A stretch of 64,000 nt of DNA from Onchidella celtica (taxonomy: Eukaryota > Mollusca > Gastropoda > Systellommatophora > Onchidiidae): NCBI GenBank assembly GCA_963931925.1, contig OZ007569.1, positions 42,287,021-42,351,020 on the forward strand, given 5' to 3'. How positions within the stretch are numbered: position 1 is the first letter of the stretch; the number at the start of each line of letters is the position of its first letter. The notes under the pieces were generated by a model, which had not been told where the DNA came from, did not search any database, and worked only from the letters and a program-made list of their open reading frames with translations. Shown piece after piece: positions 48,153 through 58,171 of this stretch. The translations under genes and the position numbers were made by a program.

Positions 48153-48305
48153 GTAAGCCGATGCACTGGCCTAACGCCAGATGCGAACGAAAGGCCCTAG
48201 GTTTGAATCTCGCTGCGATGTCTGGGGCGAGGTCTGATCTGACTGATTTCTCGCAGTGCTTTCAAGGCATTCGCTCCCGTCAGCTGCCTAGAGTGGCCCA
48301 TGTCT
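48153..48305 (+). mobile_element. tRNA-derived SINE remnant
   Basis: The segment has the shape of a tRNA-like Pol III promoter: an A-box-like GCACTGGCCTAACGCC near 48164-48179 and a B-box-like GGTTTGAATCTCG at 48200-48212 (consensus GGTTCGAATCC), preceded by GGCCCTA as in many SINE heads. The tail to about 48305 is not tRNA-like. A folded cloverleaf is not convincing, so this is a decayed SINE rather than a functional tRNA gene. Confidence 0.5.
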
Positions 48306-49336
48306 CATCTCTCATGTAAAACCTAATATACAAAGACAGCCCTGAACAATCCAGAATTTTCTTTTCGAATAACATACCTTTCATGTATATGGGCAATACT
48401 AGCCTGTTTCAGCTTGTATATTTCAACTTTAGGGTATCTTCGTGACATATGATAAAGAAGATAAAGCTATACGTGGGATAAAATGTCAGCAGTCAACACT
48501 ATAACACCACCCTATATTATTACATGATTGCTTTCGAGTTCGTTTCTGTAACTTTGGCTCCAGGTAATAATGGATAATGTTTGATTTCCATTCTGTAACG
48601 ATTGTAAAGTCATTAAACGTAGATCCAGCAGAGTAGGAATAAAAGGGAAGATTTTGGTATGTCCGGACCATCCAGTCAGTCCGTGACCATAAATCTTGCC
48701 CTAACCCTGTCCTTAATCCCATCCGCAAACATACAGTAGAGGCTGTTGGGGACAGTTTTGTGGCGGTGTTCTACATTGTAAGCCATTTCTGAACAATGAA
48801 AACAGCTTAGTATTTTGTCTATTTCGCTTTGCAATTGCATTATGCGCCCCTAACAACATTCAACGAGATAATCTGTCCCGAACCCCATCCCTAACTTCTT
48901 ATTATAAAAGAAAATAGTGGCGGGAGAAATTCATTGTGGTGCAATTCTAGCCCCCCCCCCCTTTTTTTTTTGGGCTCGACGCTACATCCTAAATGACAGT
49001 TTCAAAAATTATGAAATTAATTTTCTTAACTGTCAGCTAATCCAGCCCATTCCCTTCCGTATTGACGGATTTTTTTTTATATTCAAGCTTCAGTTATTCT
49101 TAAATAAAAAGTTGTAAAAATGTATACTACAACGATCTTTGTTTTGGTTCCCTGTATTAAGCCCCGCCACACCGGAAACGATATTAATAAGCGTTGAATT
49201 CCAGGCGGGCAATTTCTCTACCATAAATCAGAGCGTAGTGTTGTGCTTGAAATCTGTAGTAAGACTGTAGAATATGGAGAGCATAGTAGACCCAAAGAGA
49301 GAGAAAGAGAGAGATAGAACGGTGGGTCACTGGCTT
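48306..49336. other. Gene-free stretch, possibly Helitron body at its end
   Basis: Unique sequence with a C-then-T run near 48952-48971. CCCTAACC-type words occur near 48699 and 48888. The last 100-200 bases, including a purine-rich GAGA patch at 49296-49316, may belong to the element whose terminus is at 49337-49366. Confidence 0.4.
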
Positions 49337-49366
49337 TTCCCGGACAATGCCGGGAACCTCATCTAG
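49337..49366 (+). mobile_element. Second Helitron-like 3' terminus
   Basis: A perfect 7-bp stem, TTCCCGG (49337-49343) with CCGGGAA (49350-49356) and loop ACAATG, is followed by ACCTCAT-type spacer, CTAG at 49363-49366 and then T. This is the standard Helitron 3' architecture and the same layout as 27823-27850. The 5' end is not located. Confidence 0.6.
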
Positions 49367-49541
49367 TTAGAAAGAAAAGAGAAAATGTGGAGACAGTTTG
49401 TTTTGACATATAAGAGTTTGAAGTGGTCAGGACGTACGGAACTTTTTCCGGATGTAGGATTACATTGGCTCGACGGTGACAACTTCTTGGTAGGCAAAAT
49501 GGCCACCGTGTGAAGTGTTCCATTTGAGTAACATGATAAAC

Positions 49542-49873
49542 TACAGGGTGGCGACTTTAGGAGAGAATATTGTCCTCTATATGGATGTTTTCAAAGCAGA
49601 TGAGGGGCTCGGCGACTAACACACGGAACATGAAATATGTGCCCGATTAAACTTGTGTAACTCATGTGGTACTCCTTCAAATGGCCACCATAACCTTTTC
49701 GGAAATGGACCACGAATTGGTTACAAAAATTTCTGGCTAGCTTTCTTAGTTCAAATGTGATCTAGTTACTGAATAATACTAAATTAAAAGAAATGTCTAT
49801 TAACACTACTTACTTCCTGAATGTTTTTTTAAAAATAATTATGAGTGTTCAGTTCTTTCTGAATGACCCTGTA
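49542..49873. mobile_element. Possible mariner-like MITE remnant
   Basis: The left end starts TACAGGGTGG at 49542 and the right end, on the other strand, starts TACAGGGTCA at 49873, giving 8 shared terminal bases in inverted orientation and TA at both edges, as for Tc1/mariner insertions. The inverted match stops after about 8 bases and the 332-base interior has no ORF, so support is thin. Confidence 0.3.
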
Positions 49874-52034
49874 TCGCATATAAAGTACATCCAACATTCC
49901 ATGCGCCATTCTGCAAAAATAACGCGGGACTTTTACAATAAGACTACTAATACATGATACCGGTACTGTAGCCGCAAACAATGATCTCATTATAACTAAA
50001 GTAATGTAATCCAATCCCAGGAATACTATATTTTCCCTTCGGACAAGGGTCTCCTGTTAACTTTCGGAGACTGATAGTGTTGGATATCACTGAACTCCAG
50101 CCCTGTACGCTTGATGAGTGGATCATTGAAAGAGAAAAGTACGTAAGGCAGGTCGTATATTATTTCCAAAGCGGTTTTCCTTGCGTTACGTAACTTATTG
50201 ACTCACGATTTTGGCGACCTCTCACCATCTGTTTGAAAACCTCCAGGTCTGTAAAGAATCATGACCTCAGTTTTTCTCCTCATTTTTGTCTATCTGTTTT
50301 TGTTTCTTTTCTGTGTCTGTCGTTCTGTCTCCCCCCTTTTCCTTTCCTTTTTACTTTCAAATTCCTTCACATCTTGTGTGTGTGTTTGTGTGTTGTTTTT
50401 TTTGTAGTTGTCTTCCGTGACTTTTTTTTTTTTTTTTCTTGGAAAGAGTCCCCGTGCGTACCGATCACACAATCAAGATAACCTAAACCGACCCCTAACT
50501 CTTTCCTTGTCCCTAACCCTAAACCTTTGTTTTCTGGTTGAAAGGGTAAAGAGTAGGATTTAGGGATAAGATTAGATTTTAGGGTTAAGGACTAGGACAG
50601 AATTAGAGGTAGATTTAGGATGTCTTGACCCGGTGGTCAGAAGGTATGGAATTCTTTCCTTTTCTTTTTTTTTTTCCTCACGTTCTCTCCGCGTTTTCAT
50701 TCAGGTTCATTATTACCGTTTCAGTCTCTTTTATTTTTCTCATGCATTCTGTCTATTACTTTGCCTATTTACTGTAATCAACGCACTGTCCGTGTGTTGT
50801 CTGTCTGTCATAAACTGCCGACTGACGAAAGTAAGGCCATTTTAAGTGGAAAGATAGGCTGAGATGGATCATTAGGCAGAGGGTGAGGGTAACCACTTAT
50901 CAATTGTTACCTACATTTATCAGTACTCAGATTTCAAGTGAACTAAAAAGTAATTACGTCCTCCACCCCCGACTGTCCACCCCCTTTTTTTCGCATCTCC
51001 ACCCACCTCTCTCATCAACGACTCTATCCATAACGAAACGATTACTTTTGTCCAACTGGCGAGTCATAAGATAGTAGTGTTCCTTGTCCTATTCAGCATG
51101 TTGACTCTCAGTATAAATTCAGTAATATGAGAACACCCAGAACAGGACTGTGGTTAGGATTTAATGTTAGAACTTGGGCCAGACTGTAAGGTTAAAGTTA
51201 GGATCTCACGTGGGATAGAGGCATAACAGCTGGAAACTAACTGTATTGGCTGTAACACGAAATGCTGGTACACTTTATGGGCGCAAAGCGATACGCTGCA
51301 TGATGGATGTGAATGCATTCTAATTGCCAGACGTTTTATCATACTTATATAAATCTCTTCCTCTTCAGCCCCTTCTCTTACTTTCTTGTAGCAAGTGTAT
51401 TGTATTGAAACGAAAATCACATGTGAATCTTTCATTTGTTGTTTGATTCCATGTATCATGTTAGCTTTGAGGAATGCTAGTATCTGGCTTTGGATTTTAT
51501 GACTTGTAGACATCGATACCTGCTGTACTTGTTTACGTCAAACTTAAACGCTATCGAGTAACTTGTTTTAAGATAGATACCTGGCAGTATCAGGCCTTTG
51601 AGGCAGGACAGAGCTTCATGTATCATTACCATTTTATGGGTGTATTCGATAGTGTCTACTGAACTGACTTACTATTTAACTAGTTTATCGCTCTATCTAT
51701 GCCCGATTCCTATTTCAAGTCAACTTTTTGAGCAAAACATTCCATTATTAATGATGAGGAAGGTCAGGTTAGGGACGGGTGATGGTGAGGAGATGGTAAG
51801 GGGGAGGGGAGAAAAGAAAGGATAACAGGGTGACTGTGTGCTTGGTGTGTTGCCAGACTGGGGTGCCAAATGTTGTTCCACAACAAATAGGCCGGCCAGA
51901 AGAAAGGACAGAACTGTTGAAAAAGTTAGCATCGGAGTAGATAGCGGAATTCACAGAGAAGCGTAAAGTGAGTAGAATTGCTGTGATATTTCGCAACAGC
52001 AACAGAAAAAGTATATCAATGCCATTATCACCAA
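49874..52034. other. Gene-free stretch
   Basis: Unique sequence with T runs near 50397-50440. Telomere-like words (CCCTAACCCTAAACC near 50511 and TTTAGGGTTAAGG near 50578) lie in opposite orientation and could form a loose hairpin. Another GGTTAGGA/GGTTAAAG patch lies near 51150-51205. No exon is recognised. Confidence 0.45.
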
Positions 52035-52240
52035 ACACCACCACTATCATCATCATCATCATCGTCGTCATGAATTCATCATTATCATCATCATCATCAT
52101 CATCATTATCGTCGGCGTCGTGAATTATTCACCACCATCACCATCATCATCATCATCATCATTGTCATCATCCTAATCCTTAGCATCCTCATGAACTTTA
52201 TCATCATCTTCATCATCATTTTCATCAACATTTTCATCAT
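52035..52240. repeat. Imperfect (CAT)n arrays
   Basis: Two or three blocks of ATC/CAT triplets. GTCGTCATGAATTCATC and GTCGGCGTCGTGAATTATTC recur as separators near 52063 and 52111, so the array contains a small higher-order repeat. Confidence 0.88.
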
Positions 52241-52464
52241 CCTCGACACCAGTGAGATCGGGGAGGAGAACATGCTTGTATAAAAGAAAGCAGAGGTAAT
52301 GGAGAGTGTAACTGAGAAGGCCTGCACAGTAGGGCTGAATGGCTGAAATAGTGAAATATTATGCGCTAAAAAGATATCATAATTTTCATCATCTTCGACA
52401 ACAACAACAAGGACAGGACGAAAGAAGTTTGAGGATTCGATAAAAGATAACAATGACATTGAGG

Positions 52465-52632
52465 CAGAGTCCTCTTAATGCACGGGCTCACTGGCCAGTT
52501 GCTCGGGAGCTCCAAGGCTAGAGGGGGGCCCCATGCATGCAAATTCACATTGGTTTTTGAAACGGGGAAGAAAACTTCCCGCTTTACAAAAGAATCTGCC
52601 CAGGGACCCATGCAGATGTTAAGACGGCCCTG
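52465..52632. mobile_element. hAT-like MITE with 8-bp target duplication
   Basis: The left end reads CAGAGTCCTCTTAATGCA. The right end, read inward on the other strand, is CAGGGCCGTCTTAACATC and then continues to TGCATGGG and CTGGGCAG, matching TGCACGGG and CTGGCCAG of the left end apart from a small gap. Flanks are CATTGAGG (52457-52464) and CATTAAGG (52633-52640), 7 of 8 identical, as expected for hAT target duplications. The 168-bp body has no transposase and is non-autonomous. Confidence 0.75.
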
Positions 52633-52640
52633 CATTAAGG

Positions 52641-52729
52641 TATACGAGGAAGGTGCACTAAAGTAACATAGGGTGATTCACTGTGATGTTATGTAAAAAG
52701 AACAACAGCATCAGCAGCAGTTACAGGGA
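52641..52729. other. Short spacer between mobile element and repeat
   Basis: Unique sequence; nothing recognised. Confidence 0.4.
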
Positions 52730-52995
52730 TAACAACAACAATAATAACAACACCCACCAAGGAATAGCTGAACACCGCGATAAACACCACCCAACACGCC
52801 ATCACTATTAATTATTGCAACCACGACAACAGCTACAGCAGCAACAGCAGCGACAACAAAAATAATAATAACAACAACAACAACGCCCACCACTATGTAG
52901 ACGAACACCTCGATAAACACCACCGCACCCACCACGTCATCACTTTTAATTATCGCAGCCACAACAACAGCAACTGCAGTAGCAGCAACAACAAC
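52730..52995. repeat. (CAA)n-rich region with 133-bp tandem duplication
   Basis: Two units share GAACACC[G/T]CGATAAACACC at 52770 and 52903, a CACGCCATCACT or CACGTCATCACT stretch, and TTAATTAT[T/C]GCA, each separated by CAA/AAT/CAG triplets. The units are about 133 bases apart and moderately diverged. The reverse strand gives Val/Ala-rich artefacts. Confidence 0.85.
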
Positions 52996-53849
52996 AAACA
53001 CCAACAACAGGCCAGTATGCTGAAAGCTCACGCTGGAGTTCCTACTTCTTCCACTCCCCAGCCCCTTTTCCTTTGTTTAGACCCAGCCATCTTCATGTGA
53101 AGGAAAAGAAAACAGAAATGAGTAGTTGGCCATGCGCCCATCCATTAGTCTGCCCAGTAGCTCGGAGAAACCCCAGAAGTTACCTAACTCCTTTTCAAAG
53201 TCCCATCTCGTGTCCGGGCCACTTCCAGTCGCCACCAATTGACCCATGAATGAAAGAAGGGACTAACTATGCTTTTGTCGGGAATTTCAGATAACCTTAA
53301 ACTAGTACAGGATTATTAGACAATGTTTCCATGGACTTTTGAATTTGAATTTTGAATTTGTGTTTGGAGAAGACAAGACGACTCGGTCACATTCTCCAAA
53401 GATAAAGCAAGTCGATAGACAGAATATAACAGAACTCTAGGGCAGAAAGGAGAGTCTGCCGAAAGCGCCCACCAAATACCCTCTTCCGTGGAATAAAAAT
53501 CGAATTCTCCTGAGGCGAAATAAAACTAACAACTGTTTCATTTTAGTCTACTGTACTATTTCAGGAAAGATGGAATCGGAACTTAATTTTCTCAAATTAA
53601 TAGGGATAAAGAAAGAGCTAAAGTGGAGTTAAGCCACTCTGTTATATCACAGGCACAATTACGTGCTCACTTCGAAAAGTCCCTTCGTTAGAGCAGGAAG
53701 AATTGAAGCCGCGTTCTTTTGCTCTGCTGATTGCCGGCTTACCTTGGAGATTGTTAATTAAATATTGTGCTAGTGACTTCCCTCACGGCCACTGGCGGCA
53801 ACGGCAGTAGAAGTCGTAGCTGAGGCTGCCCTCCCCCCCCCCACCCCCG
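52996..53849. other. Gene-free stretch
   Basis: Unique sequence with a short TGAATTT duplication near 53339-53360 and a C-rich run near 53831-53847. No exon is recognised. Confidence 0.45.
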
Positions 53850-54325
53850 AGTTTTCAGTGCAGGGCCGTACATCTAATTCAGATGGACTTATCTCCAGAG
53901 GGTTTTAAAGCAGGGATGTACATCTAATTCAAATAAATCTATCTTCGAAAGTTGTTTTTTTAACACACCATCGAAAAAAAATTTAAAAAATCGACCCATC
54001 TCCAGAAGTTTTCTTCTCAGTGCCGTACAACTAGTTCAAATGGACTTTTCTTCAGAGGTTTTCTGCGCAGGGCCGTAAAACCAGTTTAAATGGGCTATTT
54101 CCAGAGTTTCTCTTCGCAAGGCCGCACACCTAATTCAAATGAACCTAATGTGCAGAACTTTTCAACGTAGCACCGAATTCAGAACACACGGACATACCTC
54201 CGGAAGCTTTGAACACAGGGCGACACACTGAATTCAAATGGACTTATCTCCACAAGTTTTCAGCGCAGGGCCGTTCACCTAATTCAAAAGAACTTACCTC
54301 CAATTGTTTTCAATGGAAGATCTTA
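53850..54325. repeat. Degenerate minisatellite of about 50-bp period
   Basis: A unit reading approximately GCGCAGGGCCGTACACC, then TAATTCAAATGGACTTATC, then TCCAGAAGTTTTCA recurs about nine times. CAGGGCCG-type anchors lie at 53861, 53911, 54018, 54068, 54117, about 54169, 54216 and 54266, giving spacings of 48-51 bases. One unit near 53960-54000 is disrupted by an A-rich insertion. Every copy carries independent substitutions, so the array is old. No coding frame persists. Confidence 0.85.
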
Positions 54326-54816
54326 CGCTTAGTTCTGAAAGAACTACAAAGTAGATCTTACTTACAAATCTAGAAATGCGTGGTGCTAAACTTTAAATTT
54401 GAGCACATCTCCAGCTCAGACGAAAGACATGGCAATGCTTGTAATACTTAACACCGGCACTCTTTAAGGTCCAAATTGCTTTTTTTAAAAAATATTTTGT
54501 CCCAGTCAACTGTCACTGTTATGAAAGATAAAAAGCAAGTTTTTCCCCTCCTGCAAAACGTTCAATGTTTATTTCACCCTTGTGAAACTGCGTATTTTGT
54601 GTAGAGAAATGAATAAAGATTAAAGAAAACTAGAATCTCAAAAGTCCTGACCAAAACTAAAAAAGTCAACTCGATTGTTGCACACTGCATGACTTGGGCC
54701 TGAAGGAGAACATTCAGATAGCAAGATAATGTGCTGCTTAAGAGGTATTATACCAAATGTTCAGCCTGGGCACCACTAATTTCTTTACCCTTACAATATC
54801 ATCCTTGTGACGTTGT
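54326..54816. other. Gene-free stretch
   Basis: AT-rich unique sequence; nothing recognised. Confidence 0.45.
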
Positions 54817-55206
54817 CGTCGTCGCCATCATCATCACCACTACCTCCACCACCATCATCATCGTCACACAACCACCATCACAACAACATCATCATGATCA
54901 TCATCGTCGTCGTCATCATCATCACCACCACTTCCACCACCATCATCATCATCATCGTCATCGTCACACAACCACCATCACAACAACACCATCATCATCA
55001 TCATCGTCACACAACCACCATCACAACAACACCATCATCATCATCATCGTCACACAATCACCATCACAACATCATCATCATCATCATCATCGTCACACAA
55101 CCACCATCACAACAACATCATCATCATCGTCGTCGTCATCATCATCATCAACATCACCATCAACATCATCAATGGCGACTTTTATGGTCCCCCCCCCCCC
55201 CCCCCC
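54817..55206. repeat. CAT/CAC array with 43-bp higher-order unit, ending in an 18-base C run
   Basis: Triplets of CAT, CAC and GTC contain a recurring anchor, TCGTCACACAACCACCATCA, at 54861, 54961, 55004, 55047 (one base changed) and 55090. The last four are spaced exactly 43 bases apart. After the array comes ATCAATGGCGACTT, TTATGGT and then 18 C (55189-55206). The same tail order is seen after the array at 63.5 kb. Confidence 0.93.
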
Positions 55207-55289
55207 ACCCAAATCCGATATTGGATATTTAACAAAGGTATCCACGGTCCCAAACTTCTGAGGCAGCCATCCATCCTTCGGTTTATGAA
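55207..55289. other. Short spacer
   Basis: Unique sequence; nothing recognised. Confidence 0.4.
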
Positions 55290-55560
55290 CAACGACTTCT
55301 CGGCAAGTATCGATCCAAACCGTAATCTGGCCACTTCCGCCAAGACTTGTCGCATCCGGTCAAGACCCGAGTCGTCGGTCGTTACGTCACTGTCACCGGA
55401 AGTCGGGCTGGCAAAGGGCAGGGGGGTTGGGCGTTGTATGGGCTCAGTCGGGCGAAGACGGTCCCTGCATGTCTTAAATGGAGATCGATTACCCCCAATG
55501 CCGATTGAGATGGATCGCGGTTATTAATGCCAGATCAGTGATCTTAAACGGGGACTATCA
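55290..55560. promoter_or_regulatory. CpG-dense block with ETS and CRE-like motifs
   Basis: This block of about 270 bases is much richer in CpG than its flanks and free of simple repeats. It holds TTACGTCAC (CRE-like) at about 55382-55390 and ACCGGAAGT (ETS core) at 55395-55403, motifs often found close together in animal promoters. A + strand frame of 80 codons (55285-55527) spans it, Arg/Ser/Gly rich and unrecognised. Promoter or enhancer activity is inference. Confidence 0.3.
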
Positions 55561-56025
55561 GAGCAAGGTGGGCGGAGCTGGGTTTTCTGGTAATTATGTT
55601 GACGGTGGACTTAGGGAATCTGATGTCACAGTCTTTTACCTGCTTCATTGTGTCTAGTGTTGTCTTGATATCATCGTCGGTATAGATTATCTCCGCCTTC
55701 TTCTCCTTATCAGTTCTTTCCTCTTTTTCATAATAAATATTTTTCATACCCAGATCCACCGCTTTATCTTACGCAATCGTCCCCTTAGAATGACAAGGTT
55801 TTATCTCCACTTTTTGGCTGAACTGAGTTACACAGGACACACTACTTCTACTTAAGCCTTCTCCATTGTATGTCAAAGTATCAAGAAGATTAGGTGTGTA
55901 ATTTGCAAGTATTACTAAAAAGAAAAAAAAACTGTCTTTGCTCTAAAAGCTATGATCACACGAAACGTCAATCCTCCATTTCTCAAAAGTTGACGGGAGG
56001 AAGTTAGAACTTTGTCATTCTAAGG
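55561..56025. other. Gene-free stretch
   Basis: Unique sequence up to the hAT MITE target duplication at 56018-56025; nothing else recognised. Confidence 0.45.
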
Positions 56026-56279
56026 CAGGGGTCACCAAACTTTTTTCACAGAGGGCCGGATAACTGACAGACTTACAAACGCGGGCCGCATATGCAATCT
56101 GTTCAATACTTGCAAGCCAGAAGAAAAACTCTAGAGGAATCTTAGTTTGAGGAAGCTTGTCCATCCGGTAGCTCTAGATATCCCTGGTTTTACCAAAGAA
56201 AATCAAGTACCATGGGGGGCCGGATGAACTGACGTGGCGGGCCAGATCCGGCCCGCGGGCCGCAGTTTGGTGACCCCTA
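56026..56279. mobile_element. hAT-family MITE with intact 8-bp target duplication
   Basis: The left end starts CAGGGGTCACCAAACT and the right end, read inward from the other strand, starts TAGGGGTCACCAAACT, so 15 of 16 terminal bases match. Inside both ends are GGGCCG/CGGCCC words, typical of the hAT elements that begin CAGGGGT and carry gross GC-rich subterminal repeats. It is flanked by the perfect 8-bp duplication TTCTAAGG (56018-56025 and 56280-56287). At 254 bp with no transposase, it is non-autonomous. The intact duplication and near-perfect ends point to relatively recent insertion. Confidence 0.92.
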
Positions 56280-56287
56280 TTCTAAGG

Positions 56288-57935
56288 GGACGCAATGTCT
56301 GTCATCATTATCTTCTGGCTCATTTTCATCTCAACCAGTATGATACTGTCTTCAGCACCATTGATGCCGATATCATTATGATAATAAAGTCTCATGATCA
56401 TCTACATTTTCTTGTCTTCGTCACTGTCGAGGTTTGAGATGCGTTGGTACAAGTTTATCCCGGTGTCTCTTTGTATGGAGGTCGTAATGAACTCACAGCC
56501 GATAACAAAGTTTGATCCCCTCGATAATACGTATTGTAATACTTCACAGATGTGTGTTTGGCACTTCTAGAGATGGCTGAAAAATAAACACCAAAGAACA
56601 AAATATCTCCCAACACCTTTTGTGTCTGACGGTGTCAAAATTTGATTGGGTTTGAGTTGACAAATATCTCAGCGAACCTCGCCTAACCCCCAAGCGAGTG
56701 ATCTTTGATTAAATATCTCGATATCTACTCGTACCTATCCTAGGCCAAGCAATTCGGCACGATGGCAAATTTATTAATAATAATAATAATAATATTTTTA
56801 ACTATTATTTTTTATTGTTCTAATTACTATTGTTATAATAAACATGAAAAGCATTTTTTAAAAAAAAAAGTGACCACTCTCAAGACAAATCAGCTAGGCC
56901 CCTAGTGGACACTGGAACACAGAATGTGATGATGTAATAAGTCGATCAATAAACTGAAATGTCTGCGCTGATTGCTTGTGTGGTGCGGTTGGTTTGGAAA
57001 CAGGCACAGATATTAGGAATACTGGCCTTGTCACGACAACAGCTCGTGTATTCGCAAACTGCGGATGAAAACTCTTTTTTGCCAGTCACTCAGTGAACGT
57101 ATGGAAGGAACTTTTTCTTTTCTCGGTAAAAGTGGAATACAATATTCAAATAAAAATTTTTTTTGTTTACCAAAAAAGTATTGAAAGTAAGAAATACATT
57201 GTGAGTAAAACAAGCTATTTTCCCCTCTTGTAAGATTACGCACTTCGCACCTGCGATTTCATGATACTCATATTTTCGTTACCGTTCAGTAGATAAAATC
57301 TACATCGCTTATTGCGAATGAATAGCAACTCGAGAATCTCGGTGGCAGATTTGGGGGTTTTCTAATCAAAGACACTAGAAACGATGAGATGAGACACTGT
57401 CTTCTTCTCACCACTAAAACCGTGCACACAATTTGAGCGTTGATCGGGGGCGGGGCCCATGGCGCATAGTATGAAAAGAATGGTTGATATAATGGTATAT
57501 TTATGATGCAAAATAGTGACAGTGCTACTGCCACTGAAAAGAAGAAAAAATAGCCAGAGTTTTTCCACAGCGATTGAGGTTATAATTCCACAATAAGTGA
57601 CGTCAATCAAGGCTTATAGCGATAGCTGAACAGTGAGCAAAATTCAATATTTTTCCCTATTTGGCTTTGTAAAATACGGCACTTTTCATGACTTTCTCGC
57701 GTTTGCCGCTAGGTGACTGTGCGAAATCTGTGCACGCTAAAAGCGCCAGCTGTCTTGTCTTATCAATTCTAGTATCTTTGCTTCAATCACACAAATACCT
57801 CTCGCTGTATTGGTCTTCCCGCTTCAAGGCTGCTGTTTAATAATTAGGGACGGGTAAGTCTCTCTGTAATCATGAAATAAATTTAGATCCAGAAGACTGG
57901 GTTTTGTCATCCAGAGATTTAAAACGAAATGCTTA
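56288..57935. other. Gene-free stretch
   Basis: Unique AT-rich sequence with a short (AAT)n at about 56773-56793 and an A run near 56860-56869. No exon is recognised. Confidence 0.45.
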
Positions 57936-58171
57936 TTCTCTCTCTCTCTTTCCCCTCCCTGCCCTGTCTCTCCCTCTCTCTCCTCTATTCTCTCTATCTC
58001 CCCTATTCTCTCTCTCTCTCTCTCCTCTATTCTCTCTCTCTCTCCACTCCTCCGTCTCCTCTCTCTTCTCCCCCCCCTCTCTCTTGTTCCTCTCTCTCTC
58101 TCCTTTCCTTTCTCTCTCTCACGTTCCTCTCCTCTCTCTCTCCTTTCCTTTCTCTGTCTCTCTTTCTCTTT
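57936..58171. repeat. Imperfect (CT)n array
   Basis: About 235 bases of CT repeats broken by CCTCTATT, CCCC and GTTCCT words. The reverse strand reads as a Glu/Arg-rich frame of 118 codons, an artefact of GA repeats. Confidence 0.95.

Noticed and set aside
48153-48230. Functional tRNA gene
   Set aside because: Box-like words are present, but the acceptor and anticodon stems do not form convincingly and the B box is mutated; a SINE remnant fits better.
54731-55261. 176- and 141-codon + strand frames rich in His, Thr, Ser and Ile
   Set aside because: Both come from the CAT/CAC array at 54817-55172 read in different phases.
55285-55527. 80-codon + frame as a small gene
   Set aside because: The openness is explained by high GC/CpG content; the peptide is Arg/Ser/Gly rich with no known motif. 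Kept only as part of a candidate regulatory block.
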